Of a DNA stretch of 64,000 bases, positions 53,171 through 64,000 are shown piece after piece. The notes beneath the pieces were generated by a model that saw nothing but the letters and a program-made list of their open reading frames with translations, searched no databases and was not told where the DNA came from. Source of the DNA: Paraspadella gotoi (taxonomy: Eukaryota; Chaetognatha). Made by a program: the position numbers and the translations under genes. Location of the stretch: positions 25,683,293 to 25,747,292 of the forward strand of contig CM119267.1 in NCBI GenBank assembly GCA_051294375.1, read 5' to 3'. Position 1 is the stretch's first letter, and the number at the start of each line of letters is the position of its first letter.

Positions 53171-56100
53171 ATGTCAAAACAGTCTGATGGAGAGTCTCTG
53201 AAAACTTTTAATCACCCAGGTTTGGGTGCAACAGTCAAAGATTCAAGATTTCATGGAGCCTACGAGGGGCCTAACAGCGGAAATCTATGGTAACCATTTG
53301 TTTCCAGTTTCCAGTTAGTATTTACTGGTATTACCGATAACATAAGTAAAACCTAAAATAAAATTATAACTTTTTTTTGGAGGATAGAAAATTATAAAGG
53401 GAACAAGTTTGAGCAAACAATGTCGGATCTACCTACGATAATTAATTAATTAATTAATTAATCGATTAATTAATTAATTAATTTTAATATGTAATAATTA
53501 ATTTTAAATTTATATTCAACTTATCATCATCGATGTCCTTAAAATTGGGTTAGGACAGTTATTAAATGTTTTGTTTACATTTTATCAAAACAAACAAATA
53601 TCCTCTATTTTATTTTATGTCTCCTCTCTCTCTCTCACTCTCTCTCTCTCTCTCTCTCTTTTTATGCAATTGCGACGATCTTTATGCTTTTAAGATTCTT
53701 TTAACTTACATCATTTTTTCACATTAATTAATTAATTATATAATTAAGTAAAACATTTATTAGTAATCATTAATATTAAAGATTCAAGTAAATGTGACTC
53801 ATGTTTTTTCCATCTAAACTCATTTCCACTGGCACAATTCCGTCAAAACTTTATATAATTATTATATGTTAATAAATATTTAAAAGCTTCAGTGCAACAA
53901 CCCAATGAACTAATTCAAAAAGTTACATTGAAAATCGATTTAGTAGTAAAAGGAAAAAAAATTTTTAAAGAGAACTAGAAGTTATAAAAAATGTTCAATT
54001 TTGGCCCGCCTTACTAGATATATTTCATGTGATTAAACAATGTTATCGGAATAATAATTTTATCAATTTTATGTATTTTGTAAGTATTTTAAGTATTTTT
54101 ATTCAGTGAGTAAAATAACAACTTTTTTATTTGCTAATTTTAATCTCGGACTCTCTCTCTCTCTCTCTCTCTCTCTTTGCAATTGCGACGATCCTTATGC
54201 TCATTTTTCTGCTTTCTCTCTCTCTCTCTCTCTCTCTTTGCAATTGCGACGATCCTTATGCTCATTTTTCTGCTCTCTCTCTTCCTCTCTCTCTCTCTCT
54301 CTCTCTACTCGCTCACAAATTTCATCTCAATCTATTATGGGTTAAAATAACGTTGACGTTTAGCCAAATAACGAGGGTAAATAATAAGTGGCAAAGTATT
54401 TGGTTGACAATAGTTTATTAATGACGGACAATGATTAGGGTGATGACATAGGTAACGATGACACGATAACAAAGGTTAAGACAAAGGTGATGACAATATT
54501 AAATGGTTCAATAATTATTTGAAGAAGAGTTCTTTCTTGAGTTTGGGTGTAGAGGTGAATGCCTCGAGTTCTCTTAGCTATTTTGACCATCAATCCCTCC
54601 GTCGGTTCCTCTGTCGGTCATTGGTCATTCTAAGGTTGAAGTAAGGTCTGTGATTCGTCGGTATTCTGATGATTCGTGAAGGAGACGAGCAATCACATCA
54701 CTAGGCCAACCAAGTCCGTTTATAGGTCCATTCCGTTGATGTCACCCCCTCTCTAGTCGACGAGGGCGGTGGGTTTTAGAACACCAGACGAGTCTTTGCT
54801 GGTGTCCATCTACACATCTCCAGGTGTGTGGGTGCGAGTAGGCTAACAGTTCCTTGTCCTGAAATGGCATGTGTCTGACAGGATAATGATGGTATATGTT
54901 TTCTGGTCTTGAGAAGAACAGCAGTGGTCTAAAATGAAGTGGCTCAATTTTCAGTTCCATTAGTTTGGGAATATTCCTTTGGCTGGTTGAATGTTGATTT
55001 GCTTGTAAGTGGTGCTCAAATGGGTTTTGCCAATCACGGGAAGGCGGTTTACTCTGTAGGTTAAATGAGTATGGTCTGGGGCGTGTCTTGAAATGCTTTG
55101 GTTGGATAAAAAGCTTTTTGTCAAATTGGGCAAAATCTGAAGCAAGGGAATTAATCTTTTCTTCTAAAGCTTTCATTTGGGCATTTTGAGTGGGGCAAAC
55201 TTGAGAGTCCCTGAATTATGTTGAGAGGGGGAATATTTAAGTTTATTATTGTTGCTGCAGCTCTCTTTACTTTTATTTTTGCTGTTGTCTGAGCCATTTT
55301 GTTCTTTTGTGTCTTTGGCTTGCAAAAAGCAAGTTGTGATTTCATTGTAAAATTTTGGGATTTGCTTGTCATACTGGTCTCTTTTTTCTTGGGTATTAGC
55401 ACTGAAACTTTGGTGGAAGGAAAGAAGTTCATCAATGTATCATTAAGAGCTTTAACCAGCCTAGATAAGTCTGGAATGTTGGTGCCATTTTCTACTGTGT
55501 GAGTCTCTGTTTGCGATGCTGAATTGGAATTGTGGGTGCTAGTTTTTCAGCTTCTGTTTGTGATGCAGAATTAGACTTTATGGGAGTTAATCCTTCCGGA
55601 AGTTTGTAGTCAGAGTTTGCGTTCTGCATCTTTCTTAGTACTGGTAGGTCCTAGAGAGTCAATATCGATATCCTTTATGGAATTTACTGAAATTTTTATG
55701 AGGGCGTCATTTTTTTCAGGCAGGTTTTTAGTTTCATCTTCTTTTTCTCCATCTTCTTTGCTTTCTTTATTTTTACTTTCTACTTTACCTGGATTTTTTA
55801 CTTTTTCTGGATAGTTGATCCTACAAGCAGTGAGAAGTGCTCTCAGATCCTTCTTCTCTAACGTATTTCTTTTGCCTCTTCTATTTCCATCTGTATCCTT
55901 TTTTGTTCAGCTTTCTTTTTCTTTTCTTTCAATTCTTTTTTCTTCTCTTTCTCTTTCTTTTCTTTCTCTTTCTTTTCTTTCTCTTTCTTTTCTTTCTCTT
56001 TCTTTCTTTCAATTTTTCTATTTTGTTGAATTCCTGTTTCCTTTCTTTTAATAAGCGATGGAACTCAGTATCAAACAACGAGCATCAACAGTTGAGTCAA

Positions 56101-59100
56101 ACTTGAGGCAGAGCAAAAAATCTTCTTCTTGCCTTTCAAAAATGTTATCTCTTGACAAGTAAGTCCATGGCTTAGTAAAGGGTTCAATGAAATGTCATGA
56201 ATGTTTTTGGACCTCTAAATGACAAGCGAGCCTGCTTTGTTTTTCTATTTTTGAAAAAGCTTGACAATTCCTTTGTAGGGGCCATCAATGGTGCTCATGA
56301 ATGAACGTGTACAGGGGTTGAGTTTTGAAAATATGTGAGAAAAGCCCTTTTACAATTATTTCATTTTCATTGGCTGATGGTGCAGAGAGAGAGAAGGGTG
56401 GAGGGCGGGAAATGAGCTTTAAGGCGGCTTTTTTCAAATTGTACTTGAATTCTTTCAGTTGACGCGCATTTTTTTTGTTGTTGTTTCTATTTCTTACTCA
56501 CGTGATGATTCAAGAGGAGAGAGAGAGAGAGAGAGAGACGATCGATGATCTTTTTTCGATTTTCTCTAGAATTCGGTCAGGAGCGATGGACTGGGCAGCG
56601 AGGATTTTCGAGAGGAGAGGGAGAACGTTCGATTCGATTTTCTTTGTTTGGGAGGGATGCTGGGTCACGTGACGACGTAGTCCAAAGCACGAGGAAGGAG
56701 AGCGTGGGATATATAGAATTGTTTTTTTTGTTTTTTTTTTGTTTTGCTTGAATTTGAACGGAGGGGAACAGTTTAAAATTTAGGGAAATAGTACCTTTGG
56801 GGGGGGGCGGAGAGGGATTTTTAGTTTGATTTCGTTTTTGTTTTTTTTTTTTGCACTCGGGCTACGTTAGTACTCACTCCTGATTTCGCAAAAAGTTATT
56901 TCAATATCAAAAGGGGCAATTGAAGGAGAAAACTTTGTATTAATTCTTTCTTTTTTTTTTCTTTTTTTTATCTTTTTTTTTTTGGACAAGTTTATTTGAG
57001 ATTGAAGGATCTCGGAACGGGAGTTGACATAATTTTTCGAGTAGGGTAGCGTAGTTTTTCGAGTAGGATAGCGTAGTTTTTCGAGTGGGATAGCGTGTTT
57101 TTCAATTAAGTCTCTTCGAGGAGTGGGGAGTCGAATCACGACGATGCCAACACGTTGACGTTTTAGCCAAATAACGGGGTAATAAATAAGTGGCAAAGTA
57201 TTTGGTTGACAATAGTTTTTTTAATGACGGACAATGATTAGGGTGATGACATAGGTAACGATGACACGATAACAAAGGTTAAGACAAAGGTGATGACAAT
57301 ATTAAATGGTTCAATAATTATTTGAAGAAGAGTTCTTTCTTGAGTTTGGGTGTAGAGGTGAATTACTGAGTTCTCTTTAGCTATTTTGACCATCAATCCC
57401 TCCGTCGGTTCCTCTGTCGGTCATTGGTCATTCTAAGGTTGAAGTAAGGTCTGTGATTCGTCGGTTATTCTGATGATTCGTGAAGGAGACGAGCAATCAC
57501 ATCACTTAGGCCAACCAAGTCCGTTTATAGGTCCATTCCGTTGATGATAGTAAAAAGATTCAAGTAAATGTGACTCATATTTTTTAATTTAAACTCATTT
57601 CCACTCATCCTTTCCCCGAAACTTTATATCAAGCATCTTACCACATTTTTCTACCCACACAAAAAATTTGAACTCAATCTATCCATCCAATTATGATTAA
57701 TTAGAGTTACTTATGGTTAAAATAAGTAAAAAGATTTTAGTAAATGCGACTTATGTTTTTTCCATTTAAACTCATATTACACTCACACGATTCCGTCGAA
57801 ACTTTATATCCAGCTTTATCACACACTTTCCTACCCACACACAAAATTTCATTCCAATCCAACCAGCCAATCACGAGTTATTAGAGCTTTTTGCTAAGGT
57901 GGGACTGATGGATCGATTGATTGACTGATTAATTAATTATTGATTAATTAACTGATTAATTTTTGATTTATTAATACATCCTGCATATACATTCAATATA
58001 AAAGGAAAAAGAATCATAATCAATTAGTGAAACAGGTTTTTTTGTTTTTTTCCATTTAAACTCATTTCCACTCAAAAGATTCCATCGAAACTTGTTTCCT
58101 GTTCAATCACACTTTTCTACTCGCATACAAAATTCCAGGTCAATCGATAATTAAGTGGTAATAAGCTAACTTGGTCAACTTGCATATTTAATCAATTGCT
58201 AATTTTGTCAACTGACATAATTTGGTCTACTGACATAATTTGGTCTACTGACATAATTTGGTCAACTGACATAATTTGGTCAACTGACATAATTTCATCA
58301 ATTAAGATAATTTGGTCACCGGCATAATTTGGTCAACTGGCATAATTTTATCAACTGTCCTAATTTGGTCAACTGGCATAATTTTGTCAACTGGCATAAT
58401 TTGTCAACTGGCATAATTTGGTCAACTGGCATAATTTGGTCAACTTTAAGAATTTGGACAACTGGCATATCTTTGTCAATTTGCGTTAATTAGGTCAATC
58501 AATCAATCAATCAGAGAGAGATAGAGAGAGAGAAACTTTAAAAAAATTCAAATAAATGTGTCTTTTGGTTTTCTAATTTGAACTCTTTTCCACTCCTACG
58601 ATTCCATCTAAAAATTTATATCCAGCTTTACCCACACACAAAATTCAATTTCGATTTATCTATCCAATTTTTAATAAACATAATAATTATGAGTAAAATT
58701 TAAGTAAAAATACTTCAAGTAAATATGACTTTTGTTTTTTCCATTTTAACTCATTTCCACTCGCACTATTCCATCGAAACTTTATATCCAGCTCAATCAC
58801 ACACTTTCCTACCATCATACAAAATTTCAAGTCAATTGCCCTGTCCACTCATGAGCAATTGCGTTCAAATAGTGAAATATATTTTTTGTTTTTCCATTTA
58901 AACCAATTTCCACTCGCACCGATTCCCTCGAAACTTCATATCCATATCAATCACACAGTTTCCTACCCACACACAAAATTTCATACCAATCCATCCATCC
59001 AATCACGAGTAATTGGAGTTTTTTTGCTAAGGTGGGACGGACGGACGGACATCGTTTTTTTTGCATAATTTATCATAATTTGATGTTCTAACATGATATA

Positions 59101-59798
59101 AGTGTGTGCCCGACAATATTGAGGGGGCGGACCGACTGACAAAGTGAATTATAGAGCCGGGATCTGCTGATAAAAATTAATTTATAAAATTTTTAATTTG
59201 TAATTAAATTATAGGTACGAAAATCTTTCAATGATCGAAAACTATATTCCTGGAGCTGCCAAAGGAAAAAATCTCTCCATACCGCTCAAGCAATATGAAT
59301 ATTTAGATCATACTGCAGACATTCAAATTCATTGTTGGGGTAAAGATCTGAAAGAAGCATTTGAACAAGCTGGCGTTGCGTTATATGCTTACATGACAGA
59401 AGATATTACTTCAGTTCAATTGAACGACTTGCACAGGTAAGGAAGTTTAAATATATTTTGCATCATGATTGATAATTCCTATTGAATCGTTTTAAAACAG
59501 GATTAAAGCTGAAGGAGACGACCTTGAAGGACTTTTATTTCATTTTCTTGATGAACTCCTCTTTATTTTTTCTGCGGAGCCTTTTTTTATCGCCAGAAAA
59601 ATTGTTATTGAAACATTTGACGTAGAAAACTTCAAAATTAATGCCGTGGCGTTTGGGGAACAATTTGATCTTACCAAACATCCTGCTGGTACTGAAATAA
59701 AGGCCATTACTTATTCGGCAATGCAAATTTACCAAAAAATAAAAAATCATGCAACAACCAAGGATAATGTGGAACTTTATATAATCGTAGACATATAA
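53171..59798 (+). CDS. ZBTB8OS: Archease (RtcB activator)
   Basis: Exons 53171-53289, 59215-59436, 59501-59798 (212 codons; both junctions phase 2). Archease activates the RtcB RNA ligase in tRNA splicing and XBP1 mRNA splicing. Exon 2 carries YEYLDHTADIQIHCWGKDLK then EAFEQAGVALYAYMTE; exon 3 carries EGDDLEGLLFHFLDELLFIF, KHPAGTEIKAITYSAMQIY and the terminal VDI. The DHTAD aspartates and the final Asp, which bind metal in the family, are present. Exon 1 adds ~40 residues (SLKTFNHPGLGATVKDSRFH) not found in the vertebrate protein as I know it; it joins in frame, but the link across a 5.9-kb intron is less certain than the rest. An acceptor (CTTTTTTTCAG) 8 bp before the ATG implies a 5' UTR intron or trans-splicing. 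Confidence 0.9.
53400..53700. mobile_element. DNA-element ends in archease intron 1
   Basis: 53405-53440 (GAGCAAACAATGTCGGATCT) is the right-end motif of the AGTCGGATCTGCT family, followed by TTAATTAA runs. 53520-53695 matches part of the ATCGTCGCAAT family (AATTGGGTTAGGACAGTTAT then CAATTGCGACGATC) with a (CT)n tract. Confidence 0.5.
54150..54310 (+). repeat. (CT)n with repeated 60-bp units
   Basis: Two copies of a unit made of (CT)n, then TTTGCAATTGCGACGATCCT, then TATGCTCATTTTTCTGC follow each other. The unit contains the right end of the ATCGTCGCAAT family, so an element end has been amplified together with its microsatellite. Confidence 0.75.
54350..57546 (-). mobile_element. Non-autonomous LTR retrotransposon, minus strand, in archease intron 1
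   Basis: Direct repeats 54350-54741 and 57152-57546 (~392 and 395 bp) differ by a handful of bases. On the minus strand the 5' LTR (57546-57152) is followed by TTGGCATCGTCGTGATTCGA, a primer-binding-site-like sequence, and the 3' LTR is preceded by AGAGAGGGGGTGA, a purine tract. LTR ends do not show a clear TG...CA, so edges are approximate. The insertion splits a TTAAAATAAGTAAAAAGATT target that is intact at 57715. The interior encodes no recognised protease, integrase or reverse transcriptase. Confidence 0.72.
54742..56150 (-). pseudogene. Possible gag-like frames of the LTR element, broken
   Basis: Minus-strand frames at 55435-55151 (MMNFFPSTKVSVLIPKKKET) and 55176-54742 (MKALEEKINSLASDFAQFDK then Pro/His-rich sequence) follow a Lys/Glu-rich coiled-coil-like repeat encoded by the CTTTCTCTTTCTTTT tract (55900-56020). 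No zinc knuckle is seen. I cannot identify the protein; it could be a remnant gag or a captured sequence. Confidence 0.35.
57550..59168. mobile_element. Right part of a large AGTCGGATCTGCT-family element
   Basis: Several copies of TTTAAACTCATTTCCACTCG, ATTCCATCGAAACTTTATAT and CACACTTTCCTACCCACACA follow one another, and the right end (GACCGACTGACAAAGTGAAT then GAGCCGGGATCTGCTG) is the family's terminus. The left end is probably 53405, with the LTR element inserted between. No transposase is seen. Confidence 0.6.
58170..58500 (+). repeat. 18-bp minisatellite (CATAATTTGGTCAACTGA)
   Basis: About 16 imperfect units of CATAATTTGGTCAACTGA/GG with point changes (e.g. TCTACTGA, TTATCAACTG). It lies inside the DNA element in archease intron 1. 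Confidence 0.85.
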
Positions 59799-60560
59799 AG
59801 CAACTGAACATCAAATATATTTAAAAATTGTTTAACCTACCATATCGTGATAATTTATAAAAAAATGTTGGACATAAACAAAAATTCAAAAGTTTTTTTA
59901 CTACTATTTCTTTTACCAAAGAGTCCACTTCTCCAATATTGGGGGCAAAAACTTAATTTTTTAAATAAACTTTTAATAAAATATATTAAAAGTTCTTTAT
60001 ATGAACAAGTTGCAAAGTACATGATGCTATGATACCTTACCTTCTGCGCGCGGTAGTCTCAAGTGGGTTTATATTTGAGGCATATTTGATGTAACTCAAT
60101 TCATGATGTTATAGATATTTTTTTCTCAAATGTATGTATTCGTTTTATAACTTGCGGATTGTTGCAGCTGAATTTTCTATTTTATTAACACACAAAGCTT
60201 ATTAAAAACTTTGAAAAAAATATTCACAATTATATTTGAAACTTACGAGGTCTAATGCCTATAAATATTATAATGTATTTTAATGTTACTCAAAACTCGC
60301 ATAATAAACCGTAACATAATACTAAAATAAATAAATTTTAAAAATGAGTTTTTTAATTATTAAAGTTTTGCATTTTAATTTAAATTTTACGTTTTAAAGT
60401 ACTCTGAGTGTACTAAAAACTAAGTTTTATGAACAATTTATGTGGGATTTCAAAACTTAGAAAATGTGTATTACGCATTTTTATATATTAATATTTCTTT
60501 AATATTCTTTATCATTTTTCCTTATTGTGATTCATTGGGAGAAGATTAAAGAAATATTAA
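59799..60560. other. Spacer after archease
   Basis: AT-rich sequence. An open frame at 59847-60032 is AT-driven and has no recognisable product. Nothing else is seen. Confidence 0.5.
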
Positions 60561-60562
60561 TT

Positions 60563-60838
60563 TGGCGAAAACAAAGTTTAGATTTGTACTACAACGATTT
60601 TATTTAATATAGACAGACATGTTTCGACTCTTGTTCGAGTTTTCATCAGTGTTTTGACAGACTATCAAAATTTTTGCAAAACTAAATGTGTGAGAGAGAG
60701 AGAGAGAGAAAGACAGACAGAGTTAAAGTTTCCAACAAAGTGGTGAGACAGAATAGTGATCAGAGGTTAGGACAGATTAAGGCAAGGACAGATTGAGTGA
60801 GTTTTTGAAAAGAAAGTGAAATGTAAATAAATAATAAA
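60563..60838 (-). mobile_element. Penelope-like element 3' end remnant
   Basis: Begins GGCGAAAACAAAGTTTAGAT and ends at GAAAAGAAAGTGAAATG, matching 29483-29740 closely (GA-rich tracts, GTTTCCAACAAAGTGGTGAG). No coding part is attached. 60839-61345 after it holds nothing recognised. Confidence 0.65.
60612..60655 (-). ncRNA. Hammerhead ribozyme motif, Penelope remnant
   Basis: Minus strand: ACA-CTGATGA, stem II AACTC/GAGTC (4 bp, one mismatch), GAAAC, ATGTC, then TGTC. Stem I keeps three pairs. The core is complete, but stem II and stem I are each one pair weaker than in the 29536 copy. Confidence 0.7.
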
Positions 60839-61345
60839 GTAAGCTAGTAGGTAGGATTTCCTGACTCCTAATAGTAGTTATTCCTATTCTAAATGGCCTT
60901 TTTAAATAGTGACGGAATATGAAAATATTTTAGTAGTGGTGAGATTATTTTGATGTATTATAAAATAAAATTCAATAATAATTCGCCATTAAAATTTAAT
61001 TATAAACCTTTTTACCCTGCATATATAGTATATACTATTTTATTATTTTTTTTTTTTTTCTAAAAAAGCTTTTGAACTCATTTTGTAAATAATTTACTTG
61101 GATGCACAGTCATTGAATTTCACAATTTCACATTCAATTTAACTAAGATATAAAGAATGTGGCTTTTGATAAGAGCGTCGTACGGTTTTTGTCCCCTGAC
61201 CTCATAAATTCTCATAATTCATCTGTTAGCTCGATCTATTTTGAAATAAGAAAATTTTGTTAGAATCTCAGAAGTACTTTCCTATTTTATTTTAGTTTCA
61301 TCTTTATCTTTATATTTAAATTTTATGTACAACTTAGTAGCAGCC

Positions 61346-61793
61346 ATGGAAAATCTAACTGACAAAAGCGAATTAAAGATGGCGGAAAGATTGGAGGCTG
61401 CGCAAATAGGAGCGTGTGTAGAATCCGAAACCCAAATAAAAAAGCTGGAGGCGATTAAAGGGGAATACTGGGATCTTCGCTCGACTCTTTCTCGTCTTCC
61501 GGACGAGATACATCACGACGTCATGGTGCCTTTTGGGAAAAAAGCTTTTCTGCCAGGAAGGCTCCTTCACACCAACGAGGTTCTCGTCCTTTTGGGTGAG
61601 TTGCTTCATTTTCCCATTGGGTTTCGTTGATGCTCCTTGTCTTTTCCAATCGCAGGGGATAATTGGTTCCTGGAGACGAGCACTAAACACGCCGCCATGA
61701 TCGTCGACCGACGTTTGAAGCGAATCAACGACATGATATTCGGCCTTCAGTTTCAGCGCGAGATGTTTGCCCAACACCACGGATTCACGAAAG
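61346..61793 (+). CDS. URI1: Unconventional prefoldin RPB5 interactor (URI1), 5' exons
   Basis: Exons 61346-61595 and 61656-61793 (129 codons plus one base; phase 1 at both). URI is an alpha-type prefoldin that binds RPB5 and assembles RNA polymerases together with the R2TP/PAQosome. The prefoldin signature is clear: VPFGKKAFLPGRLLHTNEVL then VLLGDNWFLETSTKHAAMIV match human PFGPLAFMPGKLVHTNEV and LLGDNWFAKCSAKQA. The first helix (KLEAIKGEYWDLRSTLSRLP) is the other prefoldin coiled-coil arm. The ATG in GCCATGG is favoured over the one 21 bases earlier. The rest of the gene must lie beyond 64000; intron 2 contains a MITE. The RPB5-binding and C-terminal parts are not seen. Confidence 0.9.
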
Positions 61794-62170
61794 GTGGTGA
61801 ATTTATTGATTAGCACTTCGTTAAAATTTATTCTAAAATAGTCATAATATTATTTTTATTATCATGTCAAATAATTGCGCAAAATAAGTTTATCTACTAA
61901 TTAAATAATAATCAACTAAAAAAAAGAATTTCTTTGAAAATATTCATTACTGTAAATACTTTTAATAAAAAATTTTCAAGGTTTTGGTTTTCATGAACTT
62001 GGTACAACCAATACCGTATAAAATTATCCATTCATTTAATTAATGAGCGTTGTTGTCACACTACCTTGCGCTTGACTTTGGACAGGCTATGGTGGTTTAA
62101 GACTTTCTCACAGTCTCGTTTATTCACTCCCAGAGTACCAGGCTTTCATATTAATAAAGTGGTAAAAGAG

Positions 62171-62906
62171 TACAGAAGGCTTCATATTATAAAATGTAGT
62201 ACCCATTTTTTGTGACCAGAACACGTTCCGAGAAAACTACTGGACCAAATTTATTGAAATTTGGAATGAATGATCCCTATGTGAATACAAATAGAAATAT
62301 CAAGGCAAATTTCAATAATTGACCCCTGAGCCGAGTTATGGGCCCTCTAATGGGTCACCCATTGGGGCAAAAAATGGTCAAAAATTTTTTTACATGGTAT
62401 TTTTTCAAATATTTTTGTTATTTGAACCAGTTGCACAGATGTTTACTCTTCCACAAAACCTATTTATTACCTCAAAAATGTTAGTTTACCTTAATTTTCA
62501 TCTTCATGAACACTATTCTGTTCAGTCAGATATTGGAATAATTTTGGAAAATTGGAAAGTAACACGATGAACCATGCATTTTCAAACAATGCTTTTATAA
62601 TTTATCAATTCTTGATTCTACACATTTTTTTTACATGTTAGAGACGTCAATAGCACCTGATTGCTGACTAAAATTATTAATATAGAAAAAAAAATTTTTT
62701 AGCCTTTTTTGGCCCCCAGGGGTCCAGCCCCAGGACCCTGTATCTCTTGTCAGGGGTTGAATATCAAAATTCGCCTCGATAGTTCCATTTATATCGTCAT
62801 TAGGACTGTATATGTAAAATTTCATAAAATTCGATCGAGTACTTGGGTAGAACAGATTCTGGTCACAAGAAAGGGGTACACATTTTATAATATGAAGCCT
62901 TCTGTT
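62171..62906. mobile_element. MITE-like element, copy 2, in URI1 intron
   Basis: The ends TACAGAAGGCTTCATATTAT and ATAATATGAAGCCTTCTGT and the order of internal blocks (AACACGTTCCGAGAAAACTA, CCCCTGAGCCGAGTTATGGG, CCAGCCCCAGGACCCTGTAT) match the copy at 26751-27478. It is ~735 bp with no coding sequence. The piece before it (62045-62160) is a decayed copy of the 11160 repeat. Confidence 0.75.
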
Positions 62907-64000
62907 AGACGAGAATCTCGCTTAAAAAAAAATTTCAACATTTTTCTAATAGAGAATTCCGTTCAAATCTGACTACCCAAATTGCAAACGGCGTTTGCCA
63001 GAAATTCGGTTAAAAAACACGCTTAAAAACGCACGATTCCGAAGTGTTACATCTGAAGAGCTTGTCCTATTCGTTTTATGGCATTTGATAAAGGATTTAA
63101 TATCAAACAAGCAGGGGAAATGCACTACTCATCTCCGGAGAATTTTCAAACCTCATTTTTTACTATAGAAATGAAAGGGAAAGTTTAACAAACTTAAAAT
63201 TGCAAACGGGATTGCTATATGTTCCTGTTACATGAGCAACTTCGAATTTCGCGATTCAATAGCTTTGTGTCTGAAGAGCTTGTCCTATTTTTCTTTTTTC
63301 ATTTTATAATGATTTTGACATAAAATGATCAGGTTTAAATGAAATAGTCCAGTTTGAATCGCGAAATTTTTATTTAAAAAAAAATTAAAAGGAAGGTTGA
63401 GAAAAAAACTGATTTTTCCTAATATCTTTTGAAGGAATAAAGATAAAGGGATGGCAATAGTACAAAATGAAGCCATATATATAGGGCACATACACAGATA
63501 CAATTTTAGAATTACTTATGCTGAAACCTCCTTACAGGAGGTGAGTATCAAACTAAGTCAAAATTATAATGAATTTTAAAACTAATGACACCCCACAAGA
63601 ATAAATGAAAATTTAATTCTTTTTAATGATTTTGAAAGAAAAAAGGCTAAATTGTACTCTAGTAAAACTTTAAAGTTTTTTGAATAAAGAAAATGTAAAT
63701 TTTTTGTCACTTAAATATTTGCTTGTCTGATTTTACAAGCATGCTTACAAAATTCTACAAAAATATTATTTACCCCATCAAAGCCTAAGTATTTTCCTTT
63801 CTTTCCACCAGCAAAAGTAAACATTATCTTATTGAAGAGAAGCGGATGTTTACTAAAAGGAGCCGGAAGCCATTCAACTTCTTCACTTTGATGTTATTTT
63901 TTCAATAATAAAATAAGCGAATTTTTATATTTTTAACTCTCACAGGCTTCATAAGATATTACACTTTCATAATATCCCAATGTTAATGTAATTTATTAAT
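62907..64000. other. URI1 intron, nothing recognised
   Basis: About 1.1 kb of AT-rich sequence to the window end. A repeated phrase (TCTGAAGAGCTTGTCCTATT) occurs at 63052 and 63271, hinting at a small duplication. I see no further URI1 exon. Confidence 0.5.

Noticed and set aside
58170-58500. CRISPR-like array
   Set aside because: Units are contiguous without unique spacers, in eukaryotic DNA; it is a minisatellite.

Overview
This is nuclear DNA from a eukaryote, most likely an animal. Coding exons are GC-richer than the AT-rich spacers, introns are GT-AG, and the recognisable genes form an opisthokont/metazoan set: USO1/p115, IMPACT, BORCS7, a PMF1/Nnf1-like protein, YEATS4/GAS41, archease and URI1. 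Penelope-like elements, hAT remnants and miniature LTR elements fit the same picture. Codon style and gene spacing made me think of an early-branching animal such as a sponge, but that is a guess. Every gene I can support is on the + strand.

Layout: 1-3339 holds repeats and probably the upstream intron of USO1, whose 3' half is at 3340-7996. IMPACT follows at 8476-9621 and a repeat-rich spacer runs to 12.9 kb. From 12.9 to 26.6 kb lies a cluster of four paralogous genes of a family I do not recognise (12879, 18225, 22193, 25451), with BORCS7 and a four-finger C2H2 gene between them. A PMF1-like gene ends 99 bp before the GAS41 start. GAS41 intron 1 (28983-34525) is packed with Penelope-like (GIY-YIG) debris and MITE pieces. 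A 1170-codon Lys/Glu-rich single-exon gene follows at 35462, then repeats with a 10-N gap, a five-finger C2H2 gene (41848), a small membrane protein (44071) and a coiled-coil gene with a PP1-docking-like motif (44445). From 46.2 kb the window is mostly transposons up to and inside the 5.9-kb first intron of archease (53171-59798). The 5' exons of URI1 (61346 onward) run off the right edge.

The genes do not form one pathway. USO1 acts in ER-Golgi tethering, BORCS7 in lysosome positioning, IMPACT in GCN2 control, PMF1 at kinetochores, GAS41 in chromatin acetyl-lysine reading, archease in RtcB RNA ligation and URI1 in prefoldin-like assembly.

Most unusual observations: (1) hammerhead ribozyme motifs in the 3' parts of Penelope-like elements, with stem-I pairing that covaries between copies; (2) two families of miniature LTR elements (TRIMs) whose LTRs carry tRNA-like box A/box B pairs at tRNA spacing; (3) the four-gene paralogue cluster with a two-module architecture (possible MADS-like N module plus an unrecognised C module); (4) large palindromic Penelope and hAT-derived structures.

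All exon joins are my own readings from splice signals, frame and family resemblance; no transcript data were available.
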